64,000 nucleotides of DNA, from NCBI RefSeq assembly GCF_008042035.1, contig NZ_RDBL01000002.1, positions 515,332 through 579,331 of the forward strand, read 5' to 3'. The notes beneath the pieces are model-generated. The model worked only from the letters and a program-made list of their open reading frames with translations, did not search any database and was not told the DNA's origin. This DNA is from Streptomyces sp. col6 (lineage in GTDB: Bacteria > Actinomycetota > Actinomycetes > Streptomycetales > Streptomycetaceae). Positions 16,653 through 25,398 of this stretch are shown here, piece by piece. A program made the position numbers and the translations under genes. The first letter of the stretch is position 1. Each line of letters starts with the position of its first letter.

Positions 16653-16681
16653 AACGTAAGAGCATGGCGAGGGCATGTCAA
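16653..16681 (-). promoter_or_regulatory. Promoter of the DUF1996 gene
   Basis: Minus-strand TTGACA (16681-16676) is a perfect -35 box. A 17-bp spacer leads to TACGTT (16658-16653) as -10. The predicted start is near 16646, giving a leader of about 80 nt. This is one of the best housekeeping-type promoters in the window. Confidence 0.75.
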
Positions 16682-16742
16682 TACAGGTGACGAAGCTTGA
16701 ATTACGCGCGATGCGGGGCCGGATGAGGGCTGCTCGGGGCGG

Positions 16743-16754
16743 GAGAGCGCTCTC
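16743..16754. promoter_or_regulatory. LacI-type operator O2
   Basis: GAGAGCGCTCTC, a perfect 12-bp palindrome of the same type as O1, centred 111 bp from it. It lies upstream of the DUF1996 -35 box and 115 bp before ligA, where it could support repressor looping or act on ligA. Confidence 0.65.
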
Positions 16755-16795
16755 TCGTGGATTGCGTGGCCGAACCTGCGGGGTTCCGGGCCGAT

Positions 16796-16805
16796 AGAGC
16801 GCTCT
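16796..16805. promoter_or_regulatory. LacI-type operator O3
   Basis: AGAGCGCTCT, flanked as TAGAGCGCTCTC, is the third copy, centred 52 bp from O2 (close to five helical turns) and about 63 bp before the ligA ATG. Confidence 0.6.
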
Positions 16806-16868
16806 CCAAGGGGCCTCGGCCCTCGGTGGCCGGGGGCGTTGTCAGTGGTGGACGGCAGGATGGAGGGC

Positions 16869-18959
16869 ATGACGAACTCAGCAGTCGTGCTCGCCGACCA
16901 TGCCTCCTACGCCGCCGCCGTCGACGAGGCCGCGCAGGCCGCCGCCGCGTACTACGCCACGGGCGAGAGCACGCTCGACGACGACGCCTACGACCGGCTG
17001 GCGCGCGGCATCGCCGCGTACGAGGAGGAGCACCTGCAGGAGGTGCTGCCGGCCTCGCCGACCGGCAAGGTGGCCGGCGGCGCGGCCGTGGGGGACGTGC
17101 CGCACACCGTGCCGATGCTCTCCCTCGACAACGTCTTCTCGGCCGAGCAGTTCGCCACCTGGACCGCCTCGCTGGAGCGCCGGATCGGACGGCCCGTCAC
17201 CGCGTGGAGCGTCGAGCCGAAGCTCGACGGCCTGGCAGTCGCCGCCCGGTACCGCGAGGGCCGTCTGGAACGGCTGATCACCCGGGGCGACGGGACCGCC
17301 GGTGAGGACGTGTCCCACGCCATCGGGACCGTCGTCGGCCTCCCCGCCCGGCTCGTGGAGCCCGTCACGATCGAGATACGCGGCGAGATCCTGATGACCA
17401 CCGAGCAGTTCGAGCAGGCCAACACCGTCCGCACCGAGCACGGCGGCGCCCCCTTCGCCAACGCGCGCAACGGCGCCGCGGGCACCCTGCGCGCCAAGGA
17501 CCGCGCGTACACGGTGGAGATGACGTTCTTCGCGTACGGGGCCCTGCCGCTGCCCGAATCCGGTGACCTGGCCGCCGAGCTGTCCGAGCTGCCGCACAGC
17601 CAGGTCCTCGGCCGCGTCGCGGACCTCGGCGTGCACACCGCCGGGGACACCGAGGTCGCGCCGCGCACCGTCGCCACCGTCGAGGAGGTCCAGGCCCGGG
17701 TCGAGGAAGTCGCCGCGCTGCGTGCCGCGTTGCCCTTCGGAATCGACGGCATCGTCATCAAGGCGGACCTGGCGGCCGACCAGCGCGACGCCGGCACCGG
17801 CACCCGGGCGCCGCGCTGGGCCATCGCCTACAAGCTGCCGGCCGTCGAGAAGGTCACCCGCCTCCTCGGCGTCGAGTGGAACGTGGGCCGTACCGGCATC
17901 ATCGCGCCGCGCGCGGTGCTGGAGCCCGTCGAGATCGACGGCTCGACCGTCAGCTATGCCACGCTGCACAACCCCGCCGACATCACCCGACGGGACCTGC
18001 GCGTCGGGGACCACGTGATGGTCTACAAGGCGGGCGACATCATTCCCCGCATCGAGGCCCCCGTCGCCCATCTGCGCACCGGCGACGAACAGCCCGTCGT
18101 CTTCCCCGAGGTGTGCCCGCAGTGCGGTTCGGAGATCGACACCAGCGAGCAGCGCTGGCGCTGTGTGCGGGGCCGCGACTGCCGCCTTGTCGCCTCCGTC
18201 TCGTACGCGGCCGGGCGCGATCAGCTCGACATCGAAGGGCTCGGCACGACCCGGGTGGTCCAGCTCGTCGACGCGGGCCTGGTCACCGACTTCGCGGACC
18301 TGTTCACCCTGGAGCGCGAACAGCTGCTGTCCCTCGACCGGATGGGGGAGACCAGCACCGACAACCTGCTGGCCGCGATCGATGCCGCCCGCACCCAGCC
18401 GCTCTCCCGGGTGTTCTGCGCCCTCGGCGTGCGCGGCACCGGCCGTTCCATGTCGCGCCGCATCGCCCGCTACTTCGCGGAGATGGACCGCATCAGGGCC
18501 GCCGACGCGGAGGAGCTCCAGCGGGTCGACGGCATAGGCAAGGAGAAGGCGGCGGCCGTCGTCGCCGAACTGGCCGGGCTGGCCCCGCTGATCGAGAAGC
18601 TGATCGCGGCCGGGCTCACCATGACGGAGCCGGGCGCGACCCCGCCGCCGCCCCCGGGCGAGGAGGCCGACGAGGAGGCCGCCGGCAGCACCGAGGGCGC
18701 GCCGCTGTCCGGGATGACCGTGGTGGTCACCGGGGCCATGACGGGCGCGCTGGAGAAGCTGTCGCGCAACCAGATGAACGAGCTGATCGAGCGGGCCGGC
18801 GGCAAGTCCTCCTCCAGCGTCTCCAAGCGCACCGCGCTGCTGGTGGCCGGTGAGAAGGCGGGCTCCAAGCGGACGAAGGCGGAGGACCTGGGGGTGCGGA
18901 TCGCGACACCGGAGGAGTTCGCGGAGCTGATCGGGGAGTTCCTGCCCGTGGACGCGTAG
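16869..18959 (+). CDS. ligA: NAD-dependent DNA ligase LigA (second-type paralogue)
   Basis: About 696 residues with the full LigA architecture: domain Ia ([19 protein letters not shown]), the adenylation site K118-L-D120-G121 in EPKLDGLAV, nucleotide-binding motifs ([30 protein letters not shown]), an OB fold, a four-cysteine zinc finger (CPQCG...C...C near 417-440), helix-hairpin-helix repeats and a C-terminal BRCT domain (MTVVVTGAM). It seals nicks using NAD+. Many streptomycetes have an essential LigA plus a second copy; the diverged domain Ia and acidic Pro-rich linker before BRCT make me favour the second copy. ATG 16869 was chosen from homology; GGAGGG is almost against it, and ATG 16860 or TTG 16839 remain possible. 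It reads away from three LacI-type operators. Confidence 0.88.
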   Translation: MTNSAVVLADHASYAAAVDEAAQAAAAYYATGESTLDDDAYDRLARGIAAYEEEHLQEVLPASPTGKVAGGAAVGDVPHTVPMLSLDNVFSAEQFATWTASLERRIGRPVTAWSVEPKLDGLAVAARYREGRLERLITRGDGTAGEDVSHAIGTVVGLPARLVEPVTIEIRGEILMTTEQFEQANTVRTEHGGAPFANARNGAAGTLRAKDRAYTVEMTFFAYGALPLPESGDLAAELSELPHSQVLGRVADLGVHTAGDTEVAPRTVATVEEVQARVEEVAALRAALPFGIDGIVIKADLAADQRDAGTGTRAPRWAIAYKLPAVEKVTRLLGVEWNVGRTGIIAPRAVLEPVEIDGSTVSYATLHNPADITRRDLRVGDHVMVYKAGDIIPRIEAPVAHLRTGDEQPVVFPEVCPQCGSEIDTSEQRWRCVRGRDCRLVASVSYAAGRDQLDIEGLGTTRVVQLVDAGLVTDFADLFTLEREQLLSLDRMGETSTDNLLAAIDAARTQPLSRVFCALGVRGTGRSMSRRIARYFAEMDRIRAADAEELQRVDGIGKEKAAAVVAELAGLAPLIEKLIAAGLTMTEPGATPPPPPGEEADEEAAGSTEGAPLSGMTVVVTGAMTGALEKLSRNQMNELIERAGGKSSSSVSKRTALLVAGEKAGSKRTKAEDLGVRIATPEEFAELIGEFLPVDA

Positions 18960-19188
18960 CGCGTGCGCGGGGGGAGGCTGGCGGTGCGGCCGTCCGGGGC
19001 GTCCGCACCCCGATGCCGCGTGGCCGGCATGGCGGCGCGGGGCGATGGCGCCCCGGCCGGTCCTTCGATTTGCGAGGGAGTGGCTTTCTTTGCCTCCCTA
19101 TTGCATAGTGAGGGCTCGGCCATGCCTCGCGATCAGCGGGTCACTGGGTGTGTGTACGGCCGCGGCTGCGTGCCGGGGGTGAGGGGCG

Positions 19189-20001
19189 ATGCGTTCTTTG
19201 CGCGACGTACGGCGGCTCGACCGCTCCGTCCACCGGCACCACCGGGGCGCCACCCGGGGCCTCGCCCTCGACCTCGGCAGCTCCCGGACCCGCGCCTGGG
19301 TCCCGGGCCGTGGTGTCGTCACGGACACCGGCGACGAACACGGTGAGTACGGCCGGGGCCGGCCCGTCCGGCGCGGCCGCATCGTCGACCCGGACTCCTG
19401 CGGGCGCATGCTGGCCCGCATCGCGGACCGGGCGCTGGGCGACCGCCGTGAGGACGCGGTCATCGTCCTCAGCCACCCCGTCCTCGTCGGTCCCGGACAC
19501 CGCGACGCTGCCCGGGACCTGCTCCGCGCACTCGGCGCGTGGGACGTCATCGCCCTGGACAGCGCCAGGGCCGCCGCGGCGTGTGCCGGGCCCGGCGACG
19601 GCGGCCCGTTCCTCGTCGTCGACGTCGGCGCCGAGCTGACCGAGGCGACCCTGCTCGTCGACGGCATGGTGCGCGACGCGCGTCTCGCCGAGACCGGGCT
19701 CGGCGATCTGGAACCAGGCGAGCCGCCCACCGTCGTCGTCCGGGCCGTCCTGGACATGGTCATGGCCATGTGGCGCCAGGACCGGCACGGTGCGCTGCTC
19801 GGCGCCCTGCGCCGGGGGCCGTTGCTCGCCGGCGGCGGTGCGCTGCGTCCCGACGTCACCAACCGGATAGCGGTCCGCCTCGGCGTCCCGGTCCGGCTCA
19901 CGGACGACCCGGCGACCACGGTCGTACGCGGGGCGGGGCTGGTCCTCGGCTCCGTCCTCCGCCACGCGGCGGCGCCCGCACTGCCGGGCCGATCCGGGTG
20001 A
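19189..20001 (+). CDS. Short MreB/Mbl-like actin-family protein
   Basis: A 270-residue actin-like protein. Phosphate-1 loop LALDLGSSRT is at residues 25-34, phosphate-2 VVDVGAELTEATLL near 145-158, and the adenosine motif LLAGGGALRPDVT near 206-218, ending DDPATTVVRGAGLVLGS as in MreB. MreB is about 340 residues; here the stretch between phosphate-2 and adenosine motifs is roughly half the usual length, so part of subdomain II is missing. S. coelicolor is known to have such a shortened third MreB-like protein besides MreB and Mbl. Start ATG 19189 follows GGGGGTGAGGGG. Its TGA is overlapped by a GTG that may start the next gene, and SecDF follows. Confidence 0.85.
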   Translation: MRSLRDVRRLDRSVHRHHRGATRGLALDLGSSRTRAWVPGRGVVTDTGDEHGEYGRGRPVRRGRIVDPDSCGRMLARIADRALGDRREDAVIVLSHPVLVGPGHRDAARDLLRALGAWDVIALDSARAAAACAGPGDGGPFLVVDVGAELTEATLLVDGMVRDARLAETGLGDLEPGEPPTVVVRAVLDMVMAMWRQDRHGALLGALRRGPLLAGGGALRPDVTNRIAVRLGVPVRLTDDPATTVVRGAGLVLGSVLRHAAAPALPGRSG

Positions 20002-20201
20002 CGCCCCGCCCGGGGCCGCCTCCGGGGAACACGGAGCCCGGAACCCGTCCGGACGAGCGGGTACGCGGCACGCGGGCGCTGTTCGCCGTGGCGCGCGGCG
20101 CCCGGTCGCATGCGGAACGCGCCCCCGCCGAGCGGGCGTCGCTTGCGACCACGCGTGCCTGGCCGCGCTCGGAGCCCGCCCCCGCCGTGTCGGCGTTGCC
20201 C

Positions 20202-20759
20202 ATGACGACGCGCACCTGGCCGCACCCCGAACCCGCCCGAGCCGCGCGGTGCTTCCTCGTCGCGCTGCTCCTCGCCGTGCTCGCCCTCGTCGGTGCCGCA
20301 CCGGCCGCGACGGGTGCGACCCTCCCCGTACGCGCCACCGCGGCGCTCCCCGGGACGGTCACGACGACGGCCCCCGGCCTCCCCGTACGCACCCCGAACC
20401 CACGCGGGTCCGCCGTACCCGACACCGCACCCCGGTCCGCCGCACCCGCTCCGGCCCCCGAACCCCCCGCCACCGCCGAGCGCGGCGCGCACACCACCCC
20501 GTGGGCCGCCGCCGAGCACCCCCGTACCGCGCACCAACTGCCGCCGCCGGGACCGGGCGGACTTGTCCCGTGCCCGGCCGGCGTCCCGCTGCCGTTCCCC
20601 GTCCCCGGGTCCGTCGCCGTCGCCCCCACCTCCGCCGTGCAGCGCCTGCGCGTGGCGCTGCACGGCGTGCGCGGGCCTCCGAGTGCCGGTGTCCACCGGC
20701 CCAGGGACCGCTTCCCGGTCCCGTGCACCATCAACGCCGTGCCTCTCCCGCTGTCCTAG
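20202..20759 (+). CDS. Pro-rich exported hypothetical protein between MreB-like and SecDF
   Basis: About 185 residues. From ATG 20202 the N-terminus is a textbook signal peptide or anchor: a basic n-region (TTRTWPHPEPARAAR), hydrophobic core CFLVALLLAVLALVGA and an A-P-A-A-T-G-A cleavage area. The rest is Pro/Ala/Thr-rich and looks disordered, with two cysteines near the end (VPCPAGVPLP, FPVPCTINAV). I recognise no family. An alternative GTG at 19998 overlaps the MreB-like stop as GTGA and would add 68 residues, including a near-copy of the n-region (TTRAWPRSEPAPA). No strong ribosome site precedes either start, so the boundary is uncertain. SecDF starts 42 bp downstream. Confidence 0.5.
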   Translation: MTTRTWPHPEPARAARCFLVALLLAVLALVGAAPAATGATLPVRATAALPGTVTTTAPGLPVRTPNPRGSAVPDTAPRSAAPAPAPEPPATAERGAHTTPWAAAEHPRTAHQLPPPGPGGLVPCPAGVPLPFPVPGSVAVAPTSAVQRLRVALHGVRGPPSAGVHRPRDRFPVPCTINAVPLPLS

Positions 20760-20801
20760 CCGGGGCGGGGGGCGCCCGGCGCCCCTCGGAGGGAACCCGC
20801 A

Positions 20802-23093
20802 ATGACGCGCGCCACCACGGTGCGGGCGGTTCTGGCTGCGGCCGTACTGCTCGTCTCCGTGCTCATCACGCTGACCATGTCCCCCAGACTCGGCCTCGAT
20901 CTCCAGGGCGGCACCCGCATGGTGCTCCAGGCCGAGGACTCCGACACCGCGAAGGCCGACCGCGAGAGCACCGACCGCACCCTGGAGGTGCTGCGCCGGC
21001 GCATCGACTCGCTCGGGGTGACGGAACCGGTCCTCACCAGGTCCGGCGAGGACCGGATCATCGTCGAACTCCCGGACGTCCAGGACCCCCGCAAGGCCGC
21101 CCAGGTCATCGGCAAGACCGCCCAGCTGACCTTCCACGCGGTCCAGGGCCCGGGTGAGGCGGACAAGGACGGCAAGGGGCTGACCCTGCCCGACGAGCAG
21201 GGCCGCCAACTGGCCCTCGGCCCCGCCGCGCTGTCCGGCGCCGGCGTCAAGGAGGCGTCCGCCTCGTTCGACGCCCAGCAGGGCGCGGGCTGGACCGTCT
21301 CGCTCGGCTTCCACAAGGACGCCGGCCGGGACTGGACCCGGCTGACCGGCAAGGCGGCCTGCCATCCGGTTCAGGACGCGCGGCGCCGCGTCGCCATCGT
21401 GCTCGACAAGAAGGTGATCTCCTCGCCGCAGGTCTCGCCGACCGTCTCCTGCGGTGCGGGCCTGCCCTCGGGCTCCACGCAGATCACCGGTTCGTTCAGC
21501 GCGGACGAGGCCCGCGAACTCGCCCTGCTGATCGAGGGCGGCGCCCTGCCCGTGCCCGTCGGGATCGTGGAGCAGCGGACGGTGGGGCCGACGCTCGGTG
21601 CCGCCGCGATCGACGCCAGCGCGCGGGCCGCCCTGATCGGCGCGGCGGCCACCGCCCTGTTCATCACCGTCGTCTACCGCCTGTTCGGCGCGCTCGCCGC
21701 CGTCGCGCTCGGCGCCTACGGCGTCATCTCGTACGCGGCGCTCGTCGGCCTCGGCGTGACGCTCACCCTGCCGGGGCTCGCCGGATTCGTCCTGGCCATC
21801 GGCATGGCCGTCGACGCGAACGTGCTGGTCTTCGAACGGGCCAGGGAGGAGTACGCGGGGCGCCCCGGCAAGAGCCTGCGGTCCTCGCTCACCGCGGGGT
21901 TCAAGGGTGCCTGGACCGCCGTCGCCGACTCCAACGTGACGACGCTCATCGCGGCCGGGCTGCTGTTCTTCCTCGGCTCCGGACCGGTCAAGGGCTTCGG
22001 GGTCACGCTCGCCATCGGTGTCCTGGCGTCGATGTTCTCCGCGCTCGTCATCGCCCGCGCCCTCACCGAGACCGCGGCCCGCTCCCGGTTCGTCGCCGAC
22101 TACCGGGGCGTCAACGGCATCGCGAACCCGGGCCGGGTGCGGACCTGGCTCACCCGGCGCGACCCGCAGCTCATGCGCTTCCCGCGCCGCTGGCTGACCG
22201 TCTCCGCCGTCCTGATCGCGGTGGCCGTCGCGGGCATCGTGGTGCGCGGGGTGAACCTCGGCGTGGAGTTCACCGGCGGACGCCTCGTCGAGTACTCCAC
22301 CAGCCGCCCGGTGGACGTCGAGACCGCCCGCACGGCGCTGGCGGGCGCCGGGTTCGGCGACGCGGAGGTGACCACGGCCGGCGCGGGCGACCTCTCCGTA
22401 CGCACCGGGGAACTCGGCAACGACGACGAACACGCCCTGCGGGCCGCGCTGGCCGCCGAGGGAGGCGAGACCACCAAGGTCCGCGACGAGCTGATCGGCC
22501 CCAGCCTCGGCGACGAACTGCGGCGCAACGCCCTGATCGCCCTGGGCATCGCCGTACTCGTCCAGCTGGGCTATCTGGCGATCCGGTTCCGCTGGACGTT
22601 CGCCGTCGCCTCGGTCGGCGCGCTGGTGCACGACGTGATCATCCTGGTCGGGGCGTTCGCCTGGCTGGGACGCACCGTCGACGGCATCTTCCTGGCGGCG
22701 CTGCTCACCGTCATCGGGTACTCCGTCAACGACTCGGTCGTGGTCTTCGACCGGGTGCGCGAGCTGTGGGCGAAGGCCCGCAGGAAACCCCTCGCGGAGG
22801 TGGCGAACCGGGCGGTCCTGCAGACCGTGCCCCGGACGGTGAACACCGGGATGGGCGCCCTGTTCATCCTCACCGCCCTCGCCGCGCTCGGCGGTGACTC
22901 GCTGGAGGACTTCGCGCTGGCCCTGCTGATCGGCATCGTCGTCGGTACGTACTCCTCGGTGATGACCGCCGTACCGGCCGCGCTGCTGCTGGAGCGCACC
23001 AGCAAGGTCCCGCCTCCCGCCCGCACCCGGGCCCCGCGCGCCGGACGGGGCGCCGGACGCCGCGACCCGCACGACAACGGCGCGCGGGTGTGA
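20802..23093 (+). CDS. secDF: Protein translocase subunit SecDF (fused)
   Basis: A 763-residue fusion of SecD and SecF. The SecD half has the first transmembrane helix (residues 8-27), the DLQGGTRMVL motif, the extracytoplasmic P1 domain (about 45-260) and the membrane block with GFVLAIGMAVDANVLVFER. The SecF half restarts near residue 460 with WLTVSAVLIAVAVAGIVV, GVEFTGGRLVEYST and VIGYSVNDSVVVFDRVRE. Twelve membrane helices are expected. It uses proton motive force to pull proteins through SecYEG. Streptomycetes also carry separate secD and secF, so this is likely an additional form. GGAGGGAACCCGCA precedes ATG 20802. It is the last gene after the MreB-like protein and the Pro-rich exported protein. 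Confidence 0.92.
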   Translation: MTRATTVRAVLAAAVLLVSVLITLTMSPRLGLDLQGGTRMVLQAEDSDTAKADRESTDRTLEVLRRRIDSLGVTEPVLTRSGEDRIIVELPDVQDPRKAAQVIGKTAQLTFHAVQGPGEADKDGKGLTLPDEQGRQLALGPAALSGAGVKEASASFDAQQGAGWTVSLGFHKDAGRDWTRLTGKAACHPVQDARRRVAIVLDKKVISSPQVSPTVSCGAGLPSGSTQITGSFSADEARELALLIEGGALPVPVGIVEQRTVGPTLGAAAIDASARAALIGAAATALFITVVYRLFGALAAVALGAYGVISYAALVGLGVTLTLPGLAGFVLAIGMAVDANVLVFERAREEYAGRPGKSLRSSLTAGFKGAWTAVADSNVTTLIAAGLLFFLGSGPVKGFGVTLAIGVLASMFSALVIARALTETAARSRFVADYRGVNGIANPGRVRTWLTRRDPQLMRFPRRWLTVSAVLIAVAVAGIVVRGVNLGVEFTGGRLVEYSTSRPVDVETARTALAGAGFGDAEVTTAGAGDLSVRTGELGNDDEHALRAALAAEGGETTKVRDELIGPSLGDELRRNALIALGIAVLVQLGYLAIRFRWTFAVASVGALVHDVIILVGAFAWLGRTVDGIFLAALLTVIGYSVNDSVVVFDRVRELWAKARRKPLAEVANRAVLQTVPRTVNTGMGALFILTALAALGGDSLEDFALALLIGIVVGTYSSVMTAVPAALLLERTSKVPPPARTRAPRAGRGAGRRDPHDNGARV

Positions 23094-23098
23094 CGCCC

Positions 23099-23135
23099 GG
23101 GGCCCGTGTCTCCCGTAGCGGCGGACACGGGCCCC
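23099..23135. terminator. Bidirectional hairpin terminator
   Basis: A 12-bp perfect stem (GGGGCCCGTGTC) with a 13-nt loop lies between the convergent stops of secDF (23093) and the XRE regulator (23143). Confidence 0.8.
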
Positions 23136-23142
23136 TCCGTCG

Positions 23143-23952
23143 TCAGGGCATCAGTGAGCGCAGATACGCGGCGGTGTCCGGGTCGGCCGGCAGCAGCGTC
23201 TCGATGGCCAGCTCCGCAACCGTCACATCCATCGGCGTGTTGAACGTGGCGATCGAGGCGACGAACGACAGCACCCGCCCGTCGTGCTCGATGACCAGCG
23301 GCAGGGCGAACGGTACGGAGGCCGAGGGCGGCTGTCCGTCCCGCTCCCCGTCCCGGCCCGCCGGCGCCGGGTAGGCCGCCACCTCCTCGTACAGGGCGCG
23401 CAGCTCCGCCGAACGGACCAGCGCGATCTGGCGCTCCATCTGTGCGAGGAGGTCCGCCCGCCACGCGCGCAGGTTACGGATGCGCGGGGCCAGGCCCTCC
23501 GGATGCAGCGTGAGGCGCATCGCGTTCAGCGGCGGGGCGAGCAGGTGGTCCGGGACGCCCTCCAGCAGCCGGGTCATCCCCTGATTGGCCGCCACCACCG
23601 TGTACGTCCCGTCCACGACGAACGCCGGATACGGTTCGTAGCCCCGCAGCAGCCGGTCGAGGCCGTCGCGCAGCGCCCCCATCGCCGGGTCGTCGAGCGC
23701 GGTCTCCGCGTAGTGCGGGGCGTAACCCGCCACCACCAGCAGGGCGTTGCGCTCCCGGACCGGAACCTCCAGATGCTCGGCCAGCCGCAGCACCATCTCC
23801 TCGCTGGGACGCGAGCGCCCCGTCTCGACGAACGAGATGTGCCGGGCCGAGGAGCCGGCCCGCAGCGCCAGCTCCAGCTGACTGATCCGGCGCCGCTCCC
23901 GCCAGCTGCGCAGCAGCGGCCCTACCCCCGTGTCGAGCGCGACAGTTGTCAT
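23143..23952 (-). CDS. XRE-family regulator with MmyB-like ligand-binding domain
   Basis: A 269-residue regulator. Residues 10-70 are the Cro/C1 helix-turn-helix (LLRSWRERRRISQLELALRA, SARHISFVETGRSRPSEEM). The remainder is the PAS-like MmyB/MltR ligand-binding domain (YPAFVVDGTYTVVAANQGM, LHPEGLAPRIRNLRAW, PLVIEHDGRVLSFVASIATF, FNTPMDVTVAELAIETLLPAD). In actinobacteria such proteins typically control a divergent dehydrogenase or reductase gene. Here the divergent neighbour, 63 bp away, is a pterin-4a-carbinolamine dehydratase-like gene, a likely target. Start ATG 23952. Confidence 0.88.
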   Translation of the reverse strand: MTTVALDTGVGPLLRSWRERRRISQLELALRAGSSARHISFVETGRSRPSEEMVLRLAEHLEVPVRERNALLVVAGYAPHYAETALDDPAMGALRDGLDRLLRGYEPYPAFVVDGTYTVVAANQGMTRLLEGVPDHLLAPPLNAMRLTLHPEGLAPRIRNLRAWRADLLAQMERQIALVRSAELRALYEEVAAYPAPAGRDGERDGQPPSASVPFALPLVIEHDGRVLSFVASIATFNTPMDVTVAELAIETLLPADPDTAAYLRSLMP

Positions 23953-24015
23953 ACGGAGACCGTAACGTCACCGGCACCGCCGACCGGTACCGACCACCAG
24001 TGAGGGAGCCGCCCC

Positions 24016-24321
24016 ATGCCCGCCGCACCGCTGCCGCAGAACGAGATCGAGGACCGGCTGCGCGACCTGCCCGGCTGGTCGCTGGAGGGCGACCGGATCG
24101 GCTGCACCTACCGCCTGCCCTCGCACGTCGCCGCCGCCGCGTTCACGATGCACATCGCCGCGATCCAGGACGAGCTGGACCACCACAGCGACCTGACGCT
24201 CGGCTACAACACCGTCGCCCTGTCGGTGAACTCCCACGACGCGGGCGGCAAGGTCACCGAGAAGGACCTCGGCCTGGCCGCCCGCGTCACCGCGGTGGCA
24301 CCCGGCCACGGGGCGAAGTAG
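24016..24321 (+). CDS. 4a-hydroxytetrahydrobiopterin dehydratase (PCD/DCoH family)
   Basis: A 101-residue protein matching the PCD/DCoH family: LPGWSLEGDRIGCTY, FTMHIAAIQDELDHHSDLTLGYNTVALSVNSHD and a C-terminal helix with EKDLGLAARV. The usual helix-end motif H-H-P-x is DHHSDL here, so the two adjacent histidines are kept but the proline is serine; a further histidine is in VNSHDAGG. The classical reaction dehydrates the carbinolamine formed by aromatic amino-acid hydroxylases, but no such hydroxylase is nearby. Start ATG 24016 has GTGAGGGAG 9-16 bp upstream. It is divergent from the XRE regulator and nearly abuts the LysR stop. Confidence 0.85.
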   Translation: MPAAPLPQNEIEDRLRDLPGWSLEGDRIGCTYRLPSHVAAAAFTMHIAAIQDELDHHSDLTLGYNTVALSVNSHDAGGKVTEKDLGLAARVTAVAPGHGAK

Positions 24322-24333
24322 CGCCCGCCGTCC

Positions 24334-25296
24334 TCAGGGCGCGGCGCCGAAGCCGGGGTGCGCGGCGAGCCAGCGTGTATAGCTCTCGCTGCGCTCCACC
24401 GCCTGGGTGTACGCCGCCCGGGTGTGCCCGCCGACGGTTCCGGCCGCCGCCGACGCGGTGGCCGAGCGCGGGTGCCGGCCCAGCAGATGGCGCCAGCTGA
24501 GCGGCGCCCCGCCGATCGGACGGGTGACCACGCCCGGGGTCGGCGGGAAGGTCGCCCGGCACAGCCCGACCGCCCGTCCCACCTGGACGAGATGGACGAC
24601 GGACGTTGTGTCCGTCTCGTACACCGAAGCCGGGCTGAAACCGGCGCGGGCGCACGCCGCCACGAAACAGTCCGCGAAGCAGCCGTCACCCGGCACGTCC
24701 GCCCAGCACTCCTGCGCCAGCTCGGACAGCTCCAACTCGTCCCGGCCCGCGAGTGGATGGGTCTCCGGCAGCATCACGAAGACCGGATCGATCCCGATGA
24801 GCTGCCACTCCAGCCGGTCCGCGTCCGGCGGCGCGCTCTCGCCGCAGGTCCCGATGAGCGCGAAGTCCAGCCGTCCGTCGACCAGTTGCGAGGCCAGCTC
24901 GGCCACCGACCAGGAGGTGTACGTGGACACCGGCGCGGCCGGGTGCGCGGCGGCCAGCCGGTCGACGAGCCCGCCGAGCAGCGGGCCGTGCGTGCCGCCC
25001 AGCCGGAACCGCTCCACGGTCCCCCTCGCGTTGGCGAACCGCACCGCCTCCTCCTGGAGCTCGCTGACGGCGGGCAGCACCACCCGGGCCCGCTCCAGCA
25101 CCAGTTCGCCCAGCGGGGTCGCCCGCGCGCCCGTGTGGTCCCGGACGAACAGCGGGCCGCCGAGCGCCTTCTCGATCCGGCGCAGCTGTGCGCTGAGCGC
25201 GGGCTGCGCGAGGCCCAGCACGGTGGCGGCCTTGGTCAGGCTGCCGGTGTCGGCGATGGCACGTACGGTTCGCAGATGCCGCAACTCCAGCTCCAT
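24334..25296 (-). CDS. LysR-family transcriptional regulator
   Basis: A 320-residue LysR protein. The N-terminal winged helix is clear (MELELRHLRTVRAIADTGSL, TKAATVLGLAQPALSAQLRR, IEKALGGPLFVRD). The effector domain begins near residue 90, with PVSTYTSWSVAELASQLVDG, DFALIGTC and VFVMLPETHPLAGRDELELS. LysR proteins usually control a divergent gene; here that is the methyltransferase starting 102 bp away. A possible leaderless promoter ends next to the ATG (see separate entry). Confidence 0.9.
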   Translation of the reverse strand: MELELRHLRTVRAIADTGSLTKAATVLGLAQPALSAQLRRIEKALGGPLFVRDHTGARATPLGELVLERARVVLPAVSELQEEAVRFANARGTVERFRLGGTHGPLLGGLVDRLAAAHPAAPVSTYTSWSVAELASQLVDGRLDFALIGTCGESAPPDADRLEWQLIGIDPVFVMLPETHPLAGRDELELSELAQECWADVPGDGCFADCFVAACARAGFSPASVYETDTTSVVHLVQVGRAVGLCRATFPPTPGVVTRPIGGAPLSWRHLLGRHPRSATASAAAGTVGGHTRAAYTQAVERSESYTRWLAAHPGFGAAP

Positions 25297-25302
25297 CAGC
25301 GC

Positions 25303-25331
25303 ACGTTATGGTGCCCGTGGCCCCACGGCAA
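25303..25331 (-). promoter_or_regulatory. Candidate leaderless promoter of the LysR gene
   Basis: Minus-strand TTGCCG (25331-25326), a 17-bp spacer and TAACGT (25308-25303) leave 6 nt before the ATG at 25296, which would put transcription start at the start codon. The -10 match is modest. Confidence 0.4.
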
Positions 25332-25398
25332 TACGTTGGTGGTTTAGACCTATAGTTCGGACACCCGTACGCCCGACCATGGCCTGGAGTCGCCCCCG

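Larger units (their letters stand above)
16568..16868. other. Divergent intergenic region between DUF1996 and ligA
   Basis: About 300 bp with no gene. It holds one clear minus-strand promoter and three palindromes of one type (separate entries). Toward ligA I see no convincing -35/-10 pair; TTGAAT near 16697 has no good partner. Confidence 0.7.

Noticed and set aside
19098..23072. 1324-codon minus-strand open frame opposite the MreB-like and SecDF genes
   Set aside because: Its translation is G/R/D-rich without family motifs, whereas the plus strand encodes clear actin-like and SecDF proteins.
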